From Nereocystis luetkeana (Eukaryota > Sar > Phaeophyceae > Laminariales > Laminariaceae): 64,000 bases of DNA. The notes under the pieces are model-generated. The model ran no database searches. It saw nothing but the letters and a program-made list of their open reading frames with translations, and was not told the DNA's origin. The translations under genes and the position numbers were made by a program. The stretch spans positions 6,943,622-7,007,621 of the forward strand of contig JARUPZ010000011.1 in the NCBI GenBank assembly GCA_031213475.1, in the 5' to 3' direction. This document shows positions 52,331-64,000 of the stretch, one piece after another; the first letter of the stretch is position 1; the number at the start of each line of letters is the position of its first letter.

Positions 52331-55195
52331 GGCGCTTGGGCACGTTGACCCGACCTGGCCCCCGAGAGGGGCAGGTGCGGTGAAGATAGCCACCCGGGAG
52401 CTCTAGTCATCTCTGCCGGGTAGTGTGGGACTTGCGCGAGCTCACCCACCAACAAAAACCGGGGCTATGAGGCCTTCCCGCCGAACTTGGTCCAGTTACA
52501 GTCTATCCTACCCGTTGGGGGCGGTGATCCTCAGATTACCTGGTTTTATTTTTCTGTACCGTCAACTGGCAACAATACACTGACTGGCGCACCGTTTTTT
52601 GTTATTTTTTTGTGGCGTGGACGGACCGGGGACATTGATATTTTGCCAGAAAAAAGTTACACCATGGCAAAAAACGATACCAGGTATCTGGCTTGTTTTG
52701 TTTTTGTTTTTGTTTTTCGCTCATCCCATTTATTATCTTCGCCCATCTTCTCTCTCTTTCCAACTCGTAACTCGGATCCGGGGTCACATAGCAGGCTCTT
52801 CTCTCCCCTTCCCGCTCCGGCTTGGGTTTGGTGTACCCCGATGCCCTGGTTTGAACTGATGTACTGACTGTCAATTGGGTTATATATACGTCGACAATGG
52901 AGTACCTGAGTACTATGGCAATGGTCATCCCTGGTGATATACACGCACCGCGTGTTACTTTGGGGCGACTGCATCATTTCCATGTATGTATGAATCTTGT
53001 CTACTTATTAGTAACTGTGACCTCCGGGGCCCTCCCCTCGCCAAACGCTACTACTGGTGACTACTGTGTGGAGGCACATTATCATGATCATTAGTATTGT
53101 CTCCAGCGCGCACGCTCGAAAAGAACAAACGACGAATTCGGTTGAGATTTGAACCCCCGACCCACCCTTGCGAATTCTTCTAGCACTGCCACTTCTCCCA
53201 CATCCCTCAGTAAGCGGATGTATTCAGTAAGCGGATGTATTCATAGAACAACGGACGGACACCCCAGGAGGGGGGCGGCATCGAAAGCCCCACGCCGAAG
53301 CCCTTTATATTGTGCGTAGTTAGTCGCCAGAGCCACTCGAGTAACGAGGGAGACGACGCATCAAGCACTCCCCAGTGTGACCGAGCCCGTCGATACCGCA
53401 TGTCGGACCATGCTTATGCTGCAGCAAACAAGGTGTTTTCTTGGCCTACCTTTGGTCTTCGTAGAGTAAACTGCCCTCTGAATCGTGGTCTCGTATCACG
53501 GGGTTTGTTCGTCATCGCCAACACATCGGCGAGTCAACGCGATAAAATTACGAATCGCTTGACATTGCAACTATCGTACTGTCGTCAGGGTGTGCGCGGA
53601 TTCATGTTATTGTTGACTGGTAGGTTGGTACCGATGAACTTCCAAAACTTCAAATTATGCTGGACTTTCGGTCATCATGTCTGCCAATCTGTAGTATCCA
53701 GACTCGCCAATTAACGTATTGCGTGTATATGTAGACCGTAGTCCACCAAAAGCAAAGCCTGTGGTGAAAATGTCGTGCTTGCGTGTTGTGCTCGAGACAA
53801 AAACCTCGTGCACACAATGTCTGCATGCATCAGTGACACTTATTGTGCATGTGAGACAAAAATCAACCGAAAAGCGACAAAAAGACAGCTGTATGTTCAT
53901 ACTCGATAGAAACCTCGTCGAATAAGCCAAAAATGACTCTTGCAATGGGAGTAGACAAGCATTGCCTCCCCATCACAGAATTGAAAACAAAAATATTGGT
54001 CCGCCTCTGGCTCTCAAATGCACTCACTCTCCGCCCCACTTGACACAAAACTCTAATGCTTGGCACCAACGAATAGCCCCAAATCGCACAGAAAATAGTT
54101 TTGCCAACGTGATCTCGCGCAGGAGTTTAGTGAGATATGCCGCCCGTTACAAATGGCCGCACTGCCGGAAAAACTGCCAATCAAGAGCCAAGAACTTGCC
54201 CGCGCAGCAGTCTTTGTCGTCCGGCCTGCCACCTCTAGCATATGCCTGTATACAGCACACCCATACTTGTGTATCACCACCTCAAAGCGTAGGATACACG
54301 AACGATCAGCCTAGCCATTATTTACCTCTGACCTCTAGTGGGTCCAGCCTCGATTGTCCTGCAGGGACCAACGCTGCGTGCGAATCGCTCAGGCACCAAA
54401 TCACCCTTAAAAAGAGAATAAATATATCGACATATTTGGGAATAAGCGGCCCGGGAGCTGTATTATGATCGACGACGACCAAGAGCCGCTATCGTCGGCA
54501 CAAACAACTGACCTCCAAAGTCTCACTTCGCGCAAAAAAAAGTGTCTTCGGCTGTCCTTTGATACTTCAACCTCTGCCGTGTGCGGCCGCAGTAAGAAAT
54601 ACACTACGCCGTACATACCTGGCACGTAGCAAAGAGCATATATTGCACGCATGAACGTACCAGGAAACGTAGTACACAACAGTAACTCGATTACTAATAT
54701 TAATATATTAGTACAACACAAAAGTAAATGCTGGAGGGCCGGGCTCGGGCCGGCCGAGCTCCGAATGCTTCAAACGGATGACGAGAGTCTCCTGGCTCCG
54801 TGTGGGTAGGCATCCTTCTCGCACTCGAATCCGAACCTGAAGAGGAGGGCGGGCGTGGACGAAGCAAAATGAAAGACACGATGAGTACCGCAAAAAGTGA
54901 TCTTCACACGCGTCAGTTTCTGTTCGCATGTATGCATGCACAGGCAGGAGTCACACCGAACCAAACAGAAGCATGAAACACGGTTGAATACCTCTGGTGC
55001 TGCTGTCGGCATGTCTAGAGATGAAGCCACATGACCGAAGGGGGAACGAAGTAAAAAAACATAAATACAACATTAAAGTGCTTTGAGAGTACTCCGTAGG
55101 CAACACATCATATAGGTTGTTTGTTACTCATGTTCACCATTCATATCAGGAACGCAAGTCGTTCATCGGACACGTGTTGGTTTTTACACAGGGCA

Positions 55196-55612
55196 TCATG
55201 AGACAGCTGCTGCTCCAAATGACGTGCCTTTAGTAGTTGATGGCAACATAGTATTACCAATAGTGCGTGAAGACGCTTCAAGTCGACCGTAATTGATGAG
55301 AGTCGGGGCAGCACCGTTCCCCTGTACCCACGTATTAATGTACTCCTCCGTGGTATGGTATACACCGAAGTCTGCATTAGCGCAAGGTTGCCCAAATGTG
55401 AAATTCAATGTGGTCGCGAGACAAGTCTACATACAACGTGTCTGGTCATTGTCGGGTCCTTCTGCCCACTTCCACAAGTTAGTCCGTCCCTTTCGGTCCA
55501 TCAGAAAAAAATATACCAAGTAGTGATGATAATCGTTCGTCTTCATCGATTCAACTCGGTGGATTGACAGAAAGTTGTTCATCGTCACTTTGACAAGCGG
55601 GTCAACTCCCAC
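55196..55612 (-). pseudogene. unidentified coding-like region, frame-broken
   Basis: Minus strand: VDPLVKVTMNNFLSIHRVES, MKTNDYHHYLVYFF, then after a break MNFTFGQPCANADFGVYHTT, EEYINTWVQGNGAAPTLINY. The first part is partly repeated at 58866-58946. It looks like an old repetitive protein gene. Family not recognised. Confidence 0.35.
55501..55590. repeat. repeat family E, copy 1
   Basis: GTCTTCATCGATTCAACTCG, GTGGATTGACAGAAAGTTGT, TCATCGTCAC. Direct match at 58866-58946. Confidence 0.8.
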
Positions 55613-55865
55613 TTACAGCAGTTCGTTCGTACATCGGGTACATCTGCATGAACGCGTCGCATACCTCACTACACGGGTGGCAAAAAGATAACACGACGCC
55701 CTCGGAGGAATTTCCCAGTTTTTTTTTCTCGAAAACGGGTCATGTGAAAAAAACATCCGAGAGGAGAGCTTATGGGGAGAGATCTTCGATAAGACCTTCC
55801 CTAAAACCAGACCACTCTTGTCGTTGTTTGTGTGTGACCTTTCAATGCCCCCCCCCCCCCCGTGT

Positions 55866-56126
55866 TTAAAACTTATTGGAGCTGCTATCCATATGCGAGT
55901 CCGCCTCAAAAGCGGTTCTTAGTAGGATGCAGCTCACCCGTCATGCGACTCACCAGACACCTCACGGCGCTTCGCGCTAGGTGAAAGCAATGTCTGCCTG
56001 GTTGGTGAAAACCCGACATGCTCCGTCCCGGCATTGTAGGGATGCGAGGGTCTATGGTACATACGACTACGGCCATGCATAAGATCCAGTACACATCTCC
56101 TATCGAGTACACCCAACCCCCCGTGT
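55866..56126 (+). mobile_element. SINE-like element
   Basis: Starts near GCTGCTATCCATATGCGAGT and includes TTCTTAGTAGGATGCAGCTC, CTCACGGCGCTTCGCGCTAG, CGTCCCGGCATTGTAGGGAT and a doubled tail ending TATCGAGTACACCC. The only copy right of 24 kb. Its C tail is short (ACCCAACCCCCC). Confidence 0.8.
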
Positions 56127-57960
56127 TTTCAAGAAGAAAGGCTCCGAAAATCAGCCCAGGGGGCACGTCATTGCTTCTGTTGCTTAATACACTACACGGT
56201 ACCATCATCGGGCGGGGAGCGAGTCATGGGCGCAGTAGTACCAGCGATAAATACAATGCCGTGTAGCCTATTGATAGAGAGGTCACGTAACGGAATGATT
56301 GGTGATGGCGCCCAGGCATTGGGCTATTTTCAATCACACCTTTTGTGTCGGGTGATGAAACAGGGTGCGCAGACGTACGAGTCCACCCACGGTTACACGA
56401 GACATGTGCATCCCTGATCGCCTCGAGTTCGAGCCCTTCAACGGATACCGCTCTCTCTTCGGACCACCGTCACAACTCGGAAATTTTGAAGTCGGGCGGC
56501 TTTAGCTCCAGCCTCCCACCATAATCCTCTCCTCTTCGGGAGCTCCGCGAAAAGGACATCCCCGTTGTTGTGCTTCCACTTGTGGCTCTCACCGTGCAGT
56601 TTCATAAGCCGGCTGGCTGCTTCAGCCGCATGGGGAGAGCACAGGTGGAAATACGACGATGGGGAAGGAAGCCCCCTCTTCATCTTTTCAACAGCCTCGA
56701 AGACCAGAGGCGAGATGATTTAATGGTAGGCTGGAGCTGAGCGCCCGACTGCACAATTCAGGAGTTTGGGAAGGTGTTCCTAAGCGAGAGCGGTATCCGT
56801 TATTAGAGTCCAAACTCAAGACCACCGGGTAGGCCGTCTGTCGTCGAGAGTGGGAAGCGCCCCGGAGGCAACTGTCGGCTTGGGTTACGCCACCAGAGTG
56901 CTGGAAATCCTCGCCTAGACGACGCTTGCACCGTGGATCCCGAACCGCTTGACGAACGAAAAACAAGCCCGAGATGGATTCAACGAGGTGGCTGGCGGGG
57001 GATTTGTGACGTGCCGGCTGCTGTTGTTGGCTCGACCTGCTGACTTCCCCGCATAATCTTGCCGCGTATGGGCTTGTTTTATTTAACGTGTTGTTCAGAC
57101 CCAGTGGTGGTGTTTGTGCGGCGTGGCTGGTTGGGTCAACAACTGCCATCTGAAATAGGATGGCGCACGGAGCCCAGGAACAAGGTGCGCGTTGCCGGTG
57201 GTAGGGATACTACCGGTATCTCTGGTGCAATGGAGCATCAGAACACACATTAGTTCAAGTCGAGTACCAACTATTCATCAATCAGTCGAACTCACAGTTA
57301 ACGTATTTCATAATTTAATAAAAACACATTAATTTGTGAACTACAGGAGCTTGTCATGATGACAGATTTCCTCAGGTGTGACTTAAATTATCCGTGCTTT
57401 CCTGCAGGGGTAGAGAATGAGCACCGGTGAGTTTGAAAGGTTCTCGAGCGATGCCGCTGCCGGTAGCTGTGGTACCCACAAGCAGTGTCGGCAATGTTAT
57501 TTTTTGCGTCCACCCTTTCCTTGGTTGTTCCCTTCCGTATTCATTTTGCCGTTTCGGTTTCGCTTGTGTGTGTGTGTGTGTTTTTTTTTTTCATTTGATT
57601 TGATATTTCCGGCGGTTACCCGTTACGTCAACAACAAACCAGCGCGCACTGCGGTGTTAACGCTACGATACCGCTGTTGTTGTGCTGGGTGTGGGCTAGG
57701 AAGAAAAGGGTTTACAGCTAAAGATGGCAGCAGATAAACTGGCACCTGGGACGTGCCCTGCTTGCATTTGACGTGCGTTTGTCGTGAGTCTCATCAGTAA
57801 ATACTGGTATGGTCCCGTTGACGGTAACCGTTTTCCGGTATCGCAGCAAGGCCGGTATGTTTGCTGTCATCCTCCCCAGGTTTCGAACGCGTGCCTCATC
57901 ACCACCGGCAGAAAAATTGGTTTCAAGGTCGTACCTCTCGTGTGCTATTAATAGCACTAC

Positions 57961-58069
57961 TATTACGGGGGACCATAGTTAACAGGACCTATGGTACACA
58001 TAAAAACTTATATGTTGAACCATTTTTACCAACAATATTCGGTCCTGTTAACTATGGCCCCCCATAATA
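57961..58069. mobile_element. MITE family 1, copy 7
   Basis: TA-TTACGGGGGACCATAGTTAA at left, TTAACTATGGCCCCCCATAA-TA at right. It lies 6 bp from a CTATTAATAG word. Confidence 0.9.
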
Positions 58070-58865
58070 GCACCCCCTTTGCTATCACACCGCCAACATC
58101 TTGCCGCGGTCTGTGCACTTTCGCTAGCGATCACCAATACCGTCAGAACACCCTGGGCGCCAGCCGGGGTTTGGTCACACTTCTTTTCAAGAATCATCGG
58201 CGATACGTTAGCACACCCCGAAAATACCACACCCCCTAGCTGCGGGACTACCGTGCATGGTGACCATCATCGGCGATACGTTAGATACCACACTTCGCTA
58301 CAAAAACACACCCGGTGATAACATTTTTAGACGACGACCCTGGCATACCGGTGTGTGTTCACTTCCGAGCTATACGGTAAACATATAGCGTACCGTCACT
58401 CATGCTTCCTTCCGCCGTGCACTACGCGTGAGGAAAAAAAAACTTGCCGAGATACGTACGCAAGAGTTTTTTTTACCTATCGAAGCTCGGGCAATGGATG
58501 CATAAAGGCCCGTTCTATGTGTTCGTACATCCAAAACTACTAAAAAAAGTGATGTGTATGTAACACGCGAGGTCGCACGGACGAATTTCCAGGCCAAGTT
58601 TCGGGTTTCTCAAAAGACGGGGAGAACGCAAACGCCGCCGATAGATCCGTCTCCAGCAAACAAAACAAATATCGAGATATTTCCAAGGTCCCCGTTCTCG
58701 AGTGTGTGCGTGCGCCTTTTCCTTGTTTCCTAATTTGTAGAAAAACCGATCGGAAATTTTAGCTCAGGGGGTGTTGGGGGGGGAGGGAGTGGTATCTTGT
58801 GTGCTGGTACTACGTGAGATACTGCGGAAATATCAATGGTCTTGTCCCTTGTATCGAATGTCCAT

Positions 58866-58946
58866 CAGATAAAATATAGTGATAAGTTGTTTGTCTTCAT
58901 CGATTCGCTCGGTGGATTGACAGAAAGTGTTCATCATCACATGGAC
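58866..58946. repeat. repeat family E, copy 2
   Basis: GTCTTCATCGATTCGCTCGG, TGGATTGACAGAAAGTGTTC, ATCATCAC, direct orientation relative to 55501. Confidence 0.8.
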
Positions 58947-59340
58947 AAACAAAAACAAACGGAAAGAAGAAGAAAACAAAAAAAAGAAGAGCAACACCCG
59001 TGGCTTTTGGTGGGCGGGCGTTGACGTGTTGACACAAAGGCAGGGCGTCTCTTACCTCGTACTACTTACTGTGCCTCACATACTTCAAAGTACATACAAA
59101 TACTACCTGGTACTATTTTTACATGAATTATATCCCTATTACCGTAGCTCACACCTGTAAATGTTACCTCTGGTACGTTTTTTACATGAATGGTATCCCG
59201 CCCATACCAACCACAAGAATCTTTAATGAACGACCACATATCGCCGCGAGTCCATCCCGTCTTTTTTTTTTTCCTACTTCTTTGGTACTTCTTTGGCTTT
59301 TCGCGAATGGCGACAAAGCCGAAAAATTGCCGTCGAAATA

Positions 59341-59460
59341 AAAGCCCAGGACATGGTTGCGACGTCACGAACACGCCATGAACATGCATGGCGTGCATGC
59401 AAAACCCAGGACATGGATGCGACGTCACGAACACGCCATGAACATGCATGGCGTGCATGC
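59341..59460 (+). repeat. 60-bp tandem duplication
   Basis: CCAGGACATGGTTGCGACGT through CATGGCGTGCATGC occurs twice with only three base differences (AAAG/AAAA, GTT/GAT region). Confidence 0.95.
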
Positions 59461-59590
59461 GGCCATGTCGCTTCGACACCCACCAGATGCTCCTTGAAAA
59501 CGTGTGGGAGGGTGCGACCGACATGTTGAAACGACAGCTTTGAACCCTTTTGGGAATGCAGGCCCGTTCTCAGGACACTAGTAGAACTTG

Positions 59591-62500
59591 AGTGGTTTGC
59601 CAACTAAAAGGGGACTGCAGCTCCAAAAGGATCAAGGGCGCCGAGGCGGGGAAGGGAAAGGGAGGTTTACCTCGGGTAGGTCTTCGATCCGCCCGAGAGG
59701 GCGTGCCTCGCCACGTTCGGCCCCGACGCGTTCCTTTCCACCCGGGGGCGGCGAGGTCAAGGCGTGGTACTGCAATGCAAGTCCGTGAAGCTCAGCTGGG
59801 CGATCAACGCCAGCACCCGGGGATGCGTCCTGGGGCACCCACCCACCCACCCACCCGCGACGGACAACCGACAGAAGATGCAAGGGCGCGGCGCGCTGTC
59901 CTGGCCACGATATCGCCCTTGGCGCAAGCGGCATCCAACCTCATGAACGGGGGGTGAAGCTGCGTACCAGTACTCCGACATCTCGAAACGGGCGTGCACG
60001 TACTATGCACAGCTCGGCGTGATACTCGGAGTAAGCCACCAGTCAATCCGTTTCAGCCCAAGTACCCCGCATCCCGGGGTTTGTGCGAGAAGAAGCGCCA
60101 ACTTGGAGGACGTTCGCTCGAGCAACTACAAAAACGCAGTCCGCGATAGAGACACCACAGGGGATCGAATAACAACGGGGAGGAAAGGCGCGCGCTTGTT
60201 AACCCGGGTGGTGCAGGACGGCCCCCGCGCGCCATCGATTTACCGAGAGTCCGGTAAACGAAAGTACCGCCGTATAGCACTAGAACACTTTGTACGGGGG
60301 GCCATAGTTAACAGGACCTATGTGTTTAACCATTTTTACTAACAATATTTGGTGCTGTTAACTATAGCCCCCCGTAATAGGACGATTTTCAAAGCGGCTT
60401 CTCGACAATGGGGAGGGCGTACTGAATACGACAAGAGCGATGAGACAGCAGTCTATGCAATCTTTTGGACGAAATAATTACAAAGCCACCATTTTAGTTG
60501 TGCGTGTCCCCAATGGTTTTTTTTTAGGAAACCGTGTCTGAAATTTCGTCCCAGGGTGTGTTATATTAGCACCCTGTGTGATGAGTGATACCAGGTACCA
60601 GGTACCTGGTATACGGTACGGTTGGTACCCACGGCAAGGTGTTTCAGGGGTCAACAAACACCGCGTCGTGGGTGTGATGATAGAAGTTGTCGTACGATGT
60701 AGAACAACGACGTACATATATACACACCCCGTGCACGTGATGTAATTAATTTTCACTCACAGCATACTGCTGGCAAATACGAGTTTCGAGGGAATTTTTT
60801 GATCTCATCACAGCTGATGGTATGCCAGGTACAGTTCAAGTTTAGGGATTAAAATATTCTACGGAAGAATGTGGGTTAACAACCACAGGCAAGAGGGATG
60901 CGTCCACGCCGGCGGCGGCGGTTGATAGGGGAAAGGTCTCGGTTCAAGAGCAAAATAATCAAATGCTGGCCTTTTGCCTTTCATATGACCGTCGTGAAAC
61001 TTGCAATAATTCGTCATCGATCTTTTCCTTTCTCTCGCCTCCGTTGTGGTACTAATGACACCACTCGTTTCAATCCGTGTTCGCATGCTGCTGCTGCCAG
61101 CCCACTGGTATCAGCTGAGCTCCCCTCCTACGAGCATGCACTAGGAAACCGCAAGCCGCATGTTACCGCGACATCCAAATTACCTCGTCCCTACAAAACG
61201 CCACCCTGCATTGCCGTCCAGAGGCTCTCCTTCTACTAGCGAACTACAGCAGTGGGACAGGTGGTCGATACTTGACGCGGTATAACAACGACATTTCCCT
61301 ACTCTTTCTGCCAACAAATTCCTCACCGAAGATAGATCGCGCGTCAGAGGATGACAGGAAGCTCCAGCACTTTGTGGCCTTGCCCTTCACCACCAGGGAG
61401 GCAACACCAGCTTTCATCCACTGGTTGGCGGGCGCGTAGAGCAAGGAGTTCACGTTCATGCATGAACGAGGCAGGAACGGGCTTCGTCACGGAGGTAAAG
61501 AGTGGCTGCACCGCAGCCCACATGGGAGCGATCGTACTCTGTACGCAGGGATGACTTCACCAAGCCGGTGCAGAATCTTGGTGAAGAATCTTGGCGCAGC
61601 GTACCCGAGCCATCCATCCGCTTGTCTCGGGGGGGAGAGGAGCGGACACTCGCCGCCACCAAAACACACCGAGGGCAGGGAGTACATATTCGGCGCCACT
61701 AGCTAACCGGAAAGGTGCGCATGCCAACCTGACCAATACTAGGTTGTGCGCCATCGGGCAACATGCTTGCTGCTGCAGAGGGTTGGAACAGAGGCTGGAT
61801 TCTGCTGATGTGACGCTGTGAAGGTGAAGTGCTTGCGTGTGGGTGGCTGTCTGCTGATTTCGGGAAATAGGGTGTTCCATTGGATGTTGGCGGTTTTATG
61901 TCGGACCACCGGTAGTGTGACTTTTGCGACTCGTTTGGCTAGCACCCGGCTAAGCCACTTGTTGCGGCTGGCGATGGAGGAAAACGGTGGGTGCCAATGT
62001 TTTTTTCACTGCGGAATCCCGGGACAGTGCAAGCCACAGCATGTTTGGGAGTTGTCGTTCTTTTTGCAAGGCCTCTGTACTCCGAGCTTTAGTTGTTTTT
62101 TTGCAACGTCTACGCGTAAGGGTCATCTCTTTTTTCAGAGCTCTCCCTGTCTGGTGTACAGGGGGGAGAAGCTCTTGAGAGGTTTGCGCTCTGATGCGTT
62201 GTATCCTGACTACTTGTCTCGTGTGGGGTCCACCTTAGCTACGTACGAGATCAAATAAGGGGTGGACGCGATGGTTCGTAAGCACGTGATGATCGCTGAC
62301 CACGTTTAGTGAATCAACGTTCAGCTGGCACATTATCCACGCAGACAGGTGGTGGTTCACTAATCCTCATCATCTGTGTACCTCGCTTGACCTTCACTTA
62401 CTATTTATAATATTCGATTCTTCTGCCTTTGGCGCTATGATACAGCACAGCAGCTGCAGCACCAGCAGTCACATCCAGCAGCTGGCTGTGATAGTCTTAA

Positions 62501-62963
62501 ATCCAGTTCTGCCACCACCACCATATCGTGCCTCATTTTGTGCAGTCAGCATCAGATCAATTGCTACGTATCGAAACAGCAGAAAAAACAACTTGTGCCG
62601 CAGCCTGCACGCTGCTGCTGCTGCTGCTTCTGCTTTGAGCCTATCATGTATGGTGTGCAGATCGAACATAACAATCAAGAAGTTTACCAGAGGTACATAC
62701 AAGCACATGTTTTGATTCGCTGTAGACCTACGGTGAGACGATGAGGCATCTGACAAAAAACCCGACGACGGCTGCCACCACCGCCGCCGCACTCGCAGGC
62801 GTGGATGGCGAGACCTTCGGGGACGCCGGCCAGGACGCTGGAGACCCCCTCAACGACCATCTGCCCGATTTCTTCGCGAAGGGCACCTCCGGCGACCAGG
62901 AGTTCTCGAGGTGACTTTTGCGGGTTTTTTTCCAATTCAACTTGATCGACAGTTGACAAATAC
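59591..62963. other. no gene confidently assigned
   Basis: GC-rich open frames at 59600-59960 and 61244-61880 exist on both strands. The most coding-like is minus 61459-61300 (SLLYAPANQWMKAGVASLVV, KATKCWSFLSSSDARSIFGE). A plus frame at 62731-62915 (GVDGETFGDAGQDAGDPLND) ends at a plausible donor TCGAG-GTGACT, but the minus strand is open too. Confidence 0.3.
60293..60379. mobile_element. MITE family 1, copy 8
   Basis: Left TACGGGGGGCCATAGTTAAC; right TTAACTATAGCCCCCCGTAA-TA. Internal deletion makes it about 87 bp. Confidence 0.85.
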
Positions 62964-63072
62964 TATTACGGGGGACCGTAGTTAACAGGACCTATGGTAT
63001 ACATAAAAACCTATATGTTTAACCATGTTTACTAACAATATTTGGTCCTGTTAACTATGGCCCCCCGTAATA
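62964..63072. mobile_element. MITE family 1, copy 9
   Basis: TA-TTACGGGGGACCGTAGTTAA at left, TTAACTATGGCCCCCCGTAA-TA at right, followed at once by a TACCAGGTA word at 63073. Confidence 0.9.
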
Positions 63073-64000
63073 TACCAGGTACTTACTTTTTTAGTAAGTA
63101 TGATTACTGCAGATGTAGACGTATGCCAATGGAATAGCGACGTATTAATAAAAAGTTCGAATTTCAAAGATACCCTCCATAATTTTTTAGAACACGCTTC
63201 CTGTGGGCACGTTGAGAAGAAAAAAAGGTCCAAACTTTTGGAAAAGCCCGAAAAAAGCAAATCTGGAAAAAGTCAGGCCGATCTTTGGTTCGAAGCGGCG
63301 AGATTCCGAGTCCTTGACAGACATCGATCGACAAAACCAACGACAGCGTCATGAAATCTGAACAGAGTGCGCTCGTTAGGGGCTCCGACCCACCCTAGGG
63401 TCACCGTCTGCACGCCATGGCCGGTGTCATCTGGCGAGAGGTGACCAGGCGTATGTTATAAAAAACAAGTGACCGCTGGTGTGCACAAAACAGAAGACAA
63501 ACTTCTCCATCCGTCTCGAGTCTCGAATGGCTAAAAATAGTGGTTTGGGAGGATAACGTAGGACGCCGCCGGCAAGCTCCGAGACCATGGATCCACCTGA
63601 TATCTTCTTTTTACCCACAGCGGCGGTACGAGGAAATTTCGGGCTGTTCTTTGAAAGCAATATGTTTGAAAAAAAAGTTTTGGACTTGGCGTTTCCATTG
63701 GCATACCTGGTAGGTATTAATAGTATAGATTCTCGCAGAGGGCGATTTCTTCGCGCTTTCATTCAGGCAGACACACGACGACACCAAGCGCAAACCAATC
63801 TCAATCTCCATCTCGTCCGATTTGTACAACAGCCGGCGACGCCATTTAGTCATAGGCAATATCGTCCTTAGTTATTAAGTACCAGGTACCTGTTAATATC
63901 TGGTACTCTTGCACCAGAATCACCTTTTGTTTAATTACTGTAGTATCAACTCGTGGTAGAGCAGTACCGATAAGCTTGATTGGATGTCACGCGACAGCCG
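63073..64000. other. right-edge stretch, no gene recognised
   Basis: TACC(A/T)GGTA at 63073, 63704 and 63880 and TATTAATA at 63717. No exon with clear splice sites. Confidence 0.4.

Larger units (their letters stand above)
51321..55140. other. no gene recognised
   Basis: T-rich stretch at 51810-51960, repeat C copy, and a long plus-strand frame at 53962-54468 without recognisable motifs. A weak tRNA-like B-box at 53140-53160 is discussed under rejected items. Confidence 0.4.
56127..59590. other. no gene assigned
   Basis: Minus-strand frames at 56438-56683 (RLMKLHGESHKWKHNNGDVL) and 56688-57149 are open but lack confirming splice sites or motifs. Contains MITE copy 7, repeat E copy 2 and a 60-bp tandem duplication. 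Confidence 0.35.

Noticed and set aside
53120..53215. tRNA-like or tRNA-derived SINE on the minus strand (GGGGGTTCAAATCTC resembling a B box)
   Set aside because: The bases flanking the TTCAAAT loop do not pair into a T stem, no acceptor stem is found and the D arm is not convincing. At most a very old remnant.

Overview
The window reads as nuclear DNA of a photosynthetic eukaryote with many introns, most likely a stramenopile (brown-alga-like). This rests on three things. One gene starts with a signal peptide followed by a transit-like peptide, as in algae with complex plastids. One gene encodes a sulfotransferase-fold protein of a type I associate with brown algae. Exons are short, GT-AG bounded and separated by introns of 0.5-8 kb. 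This is family recognition and composition only; I could not test the taxonomy. There is one 100-N assembly gap at 15498-15597.

Left part (1-27 kb): two split genes crowded with transposons and C/G homopolymers. A plus-strand DEDDy 3'-5' exonuclease gene (exons 4291-4733, 6991-7097, probably 8647-8879) lies immediately downstream of a decayed non-LTR retrotransposon (LINE, 1109-4260). The LINE's poly(C) tail abuts the exon's splice acceptor. A minus-strand sulfotransferase-like gene runs from 26150 down to about 17727 in five exons whose phases all agree, with a frameshift in the last one. Its introns hold short interspersed elements, a 5'-truncated LINE copy, a (TTGGG)n/(TCGGG)n array and triplet repeats. 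A separate minus-strand terminal exon sits at 14897-15082.

Middle (28-44 kb): a plus-strand plastid-targeted rhodanese-domain gene in five phase-consistent exons (29460-29622, 37297-37380, 38222-38331, 39027-39098, 39722-39823; 176 codons). It appears to share a short divergent promoter with a small membrane-protein ORF on the minus strand (29079-29372). Its 7.7-kb first intron contains an AGCTC-rich minisatellite, a strand-switching GGGTC satellite, an imperfect hairpin of about 240 bp made from a coding-like repeat, and exon-like fragments of an unidentified coiled-coil gene.

Right part (40-64 kb): mostly non-coding, with several small repeat families, a degenerate minisatellite of about 43 bp containing ATCGAT (48.4-51.3 kb), and a few unassigned candidate exons.

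The most interesting content is the repeat ecology. (1) About 16 copies of a 5'-truncating element end in the same ATGAGTAC-plus-poly(C) tail as the LINE, suggesting a LINE/SINE pair with poly(C) rather than poly(A) tails. (2) Two families of TA-flanked MITEs are present, one with a filled-versus-empty site visible inside a local duplication. (3) The 9-mer TACC(A/T)GGTA occurs about 35 times where about 0.5 is expected, and in alignable repeat pairs it behaves like a small insertion at TA. It may be the excision footprint of a TA-targeting transposon.
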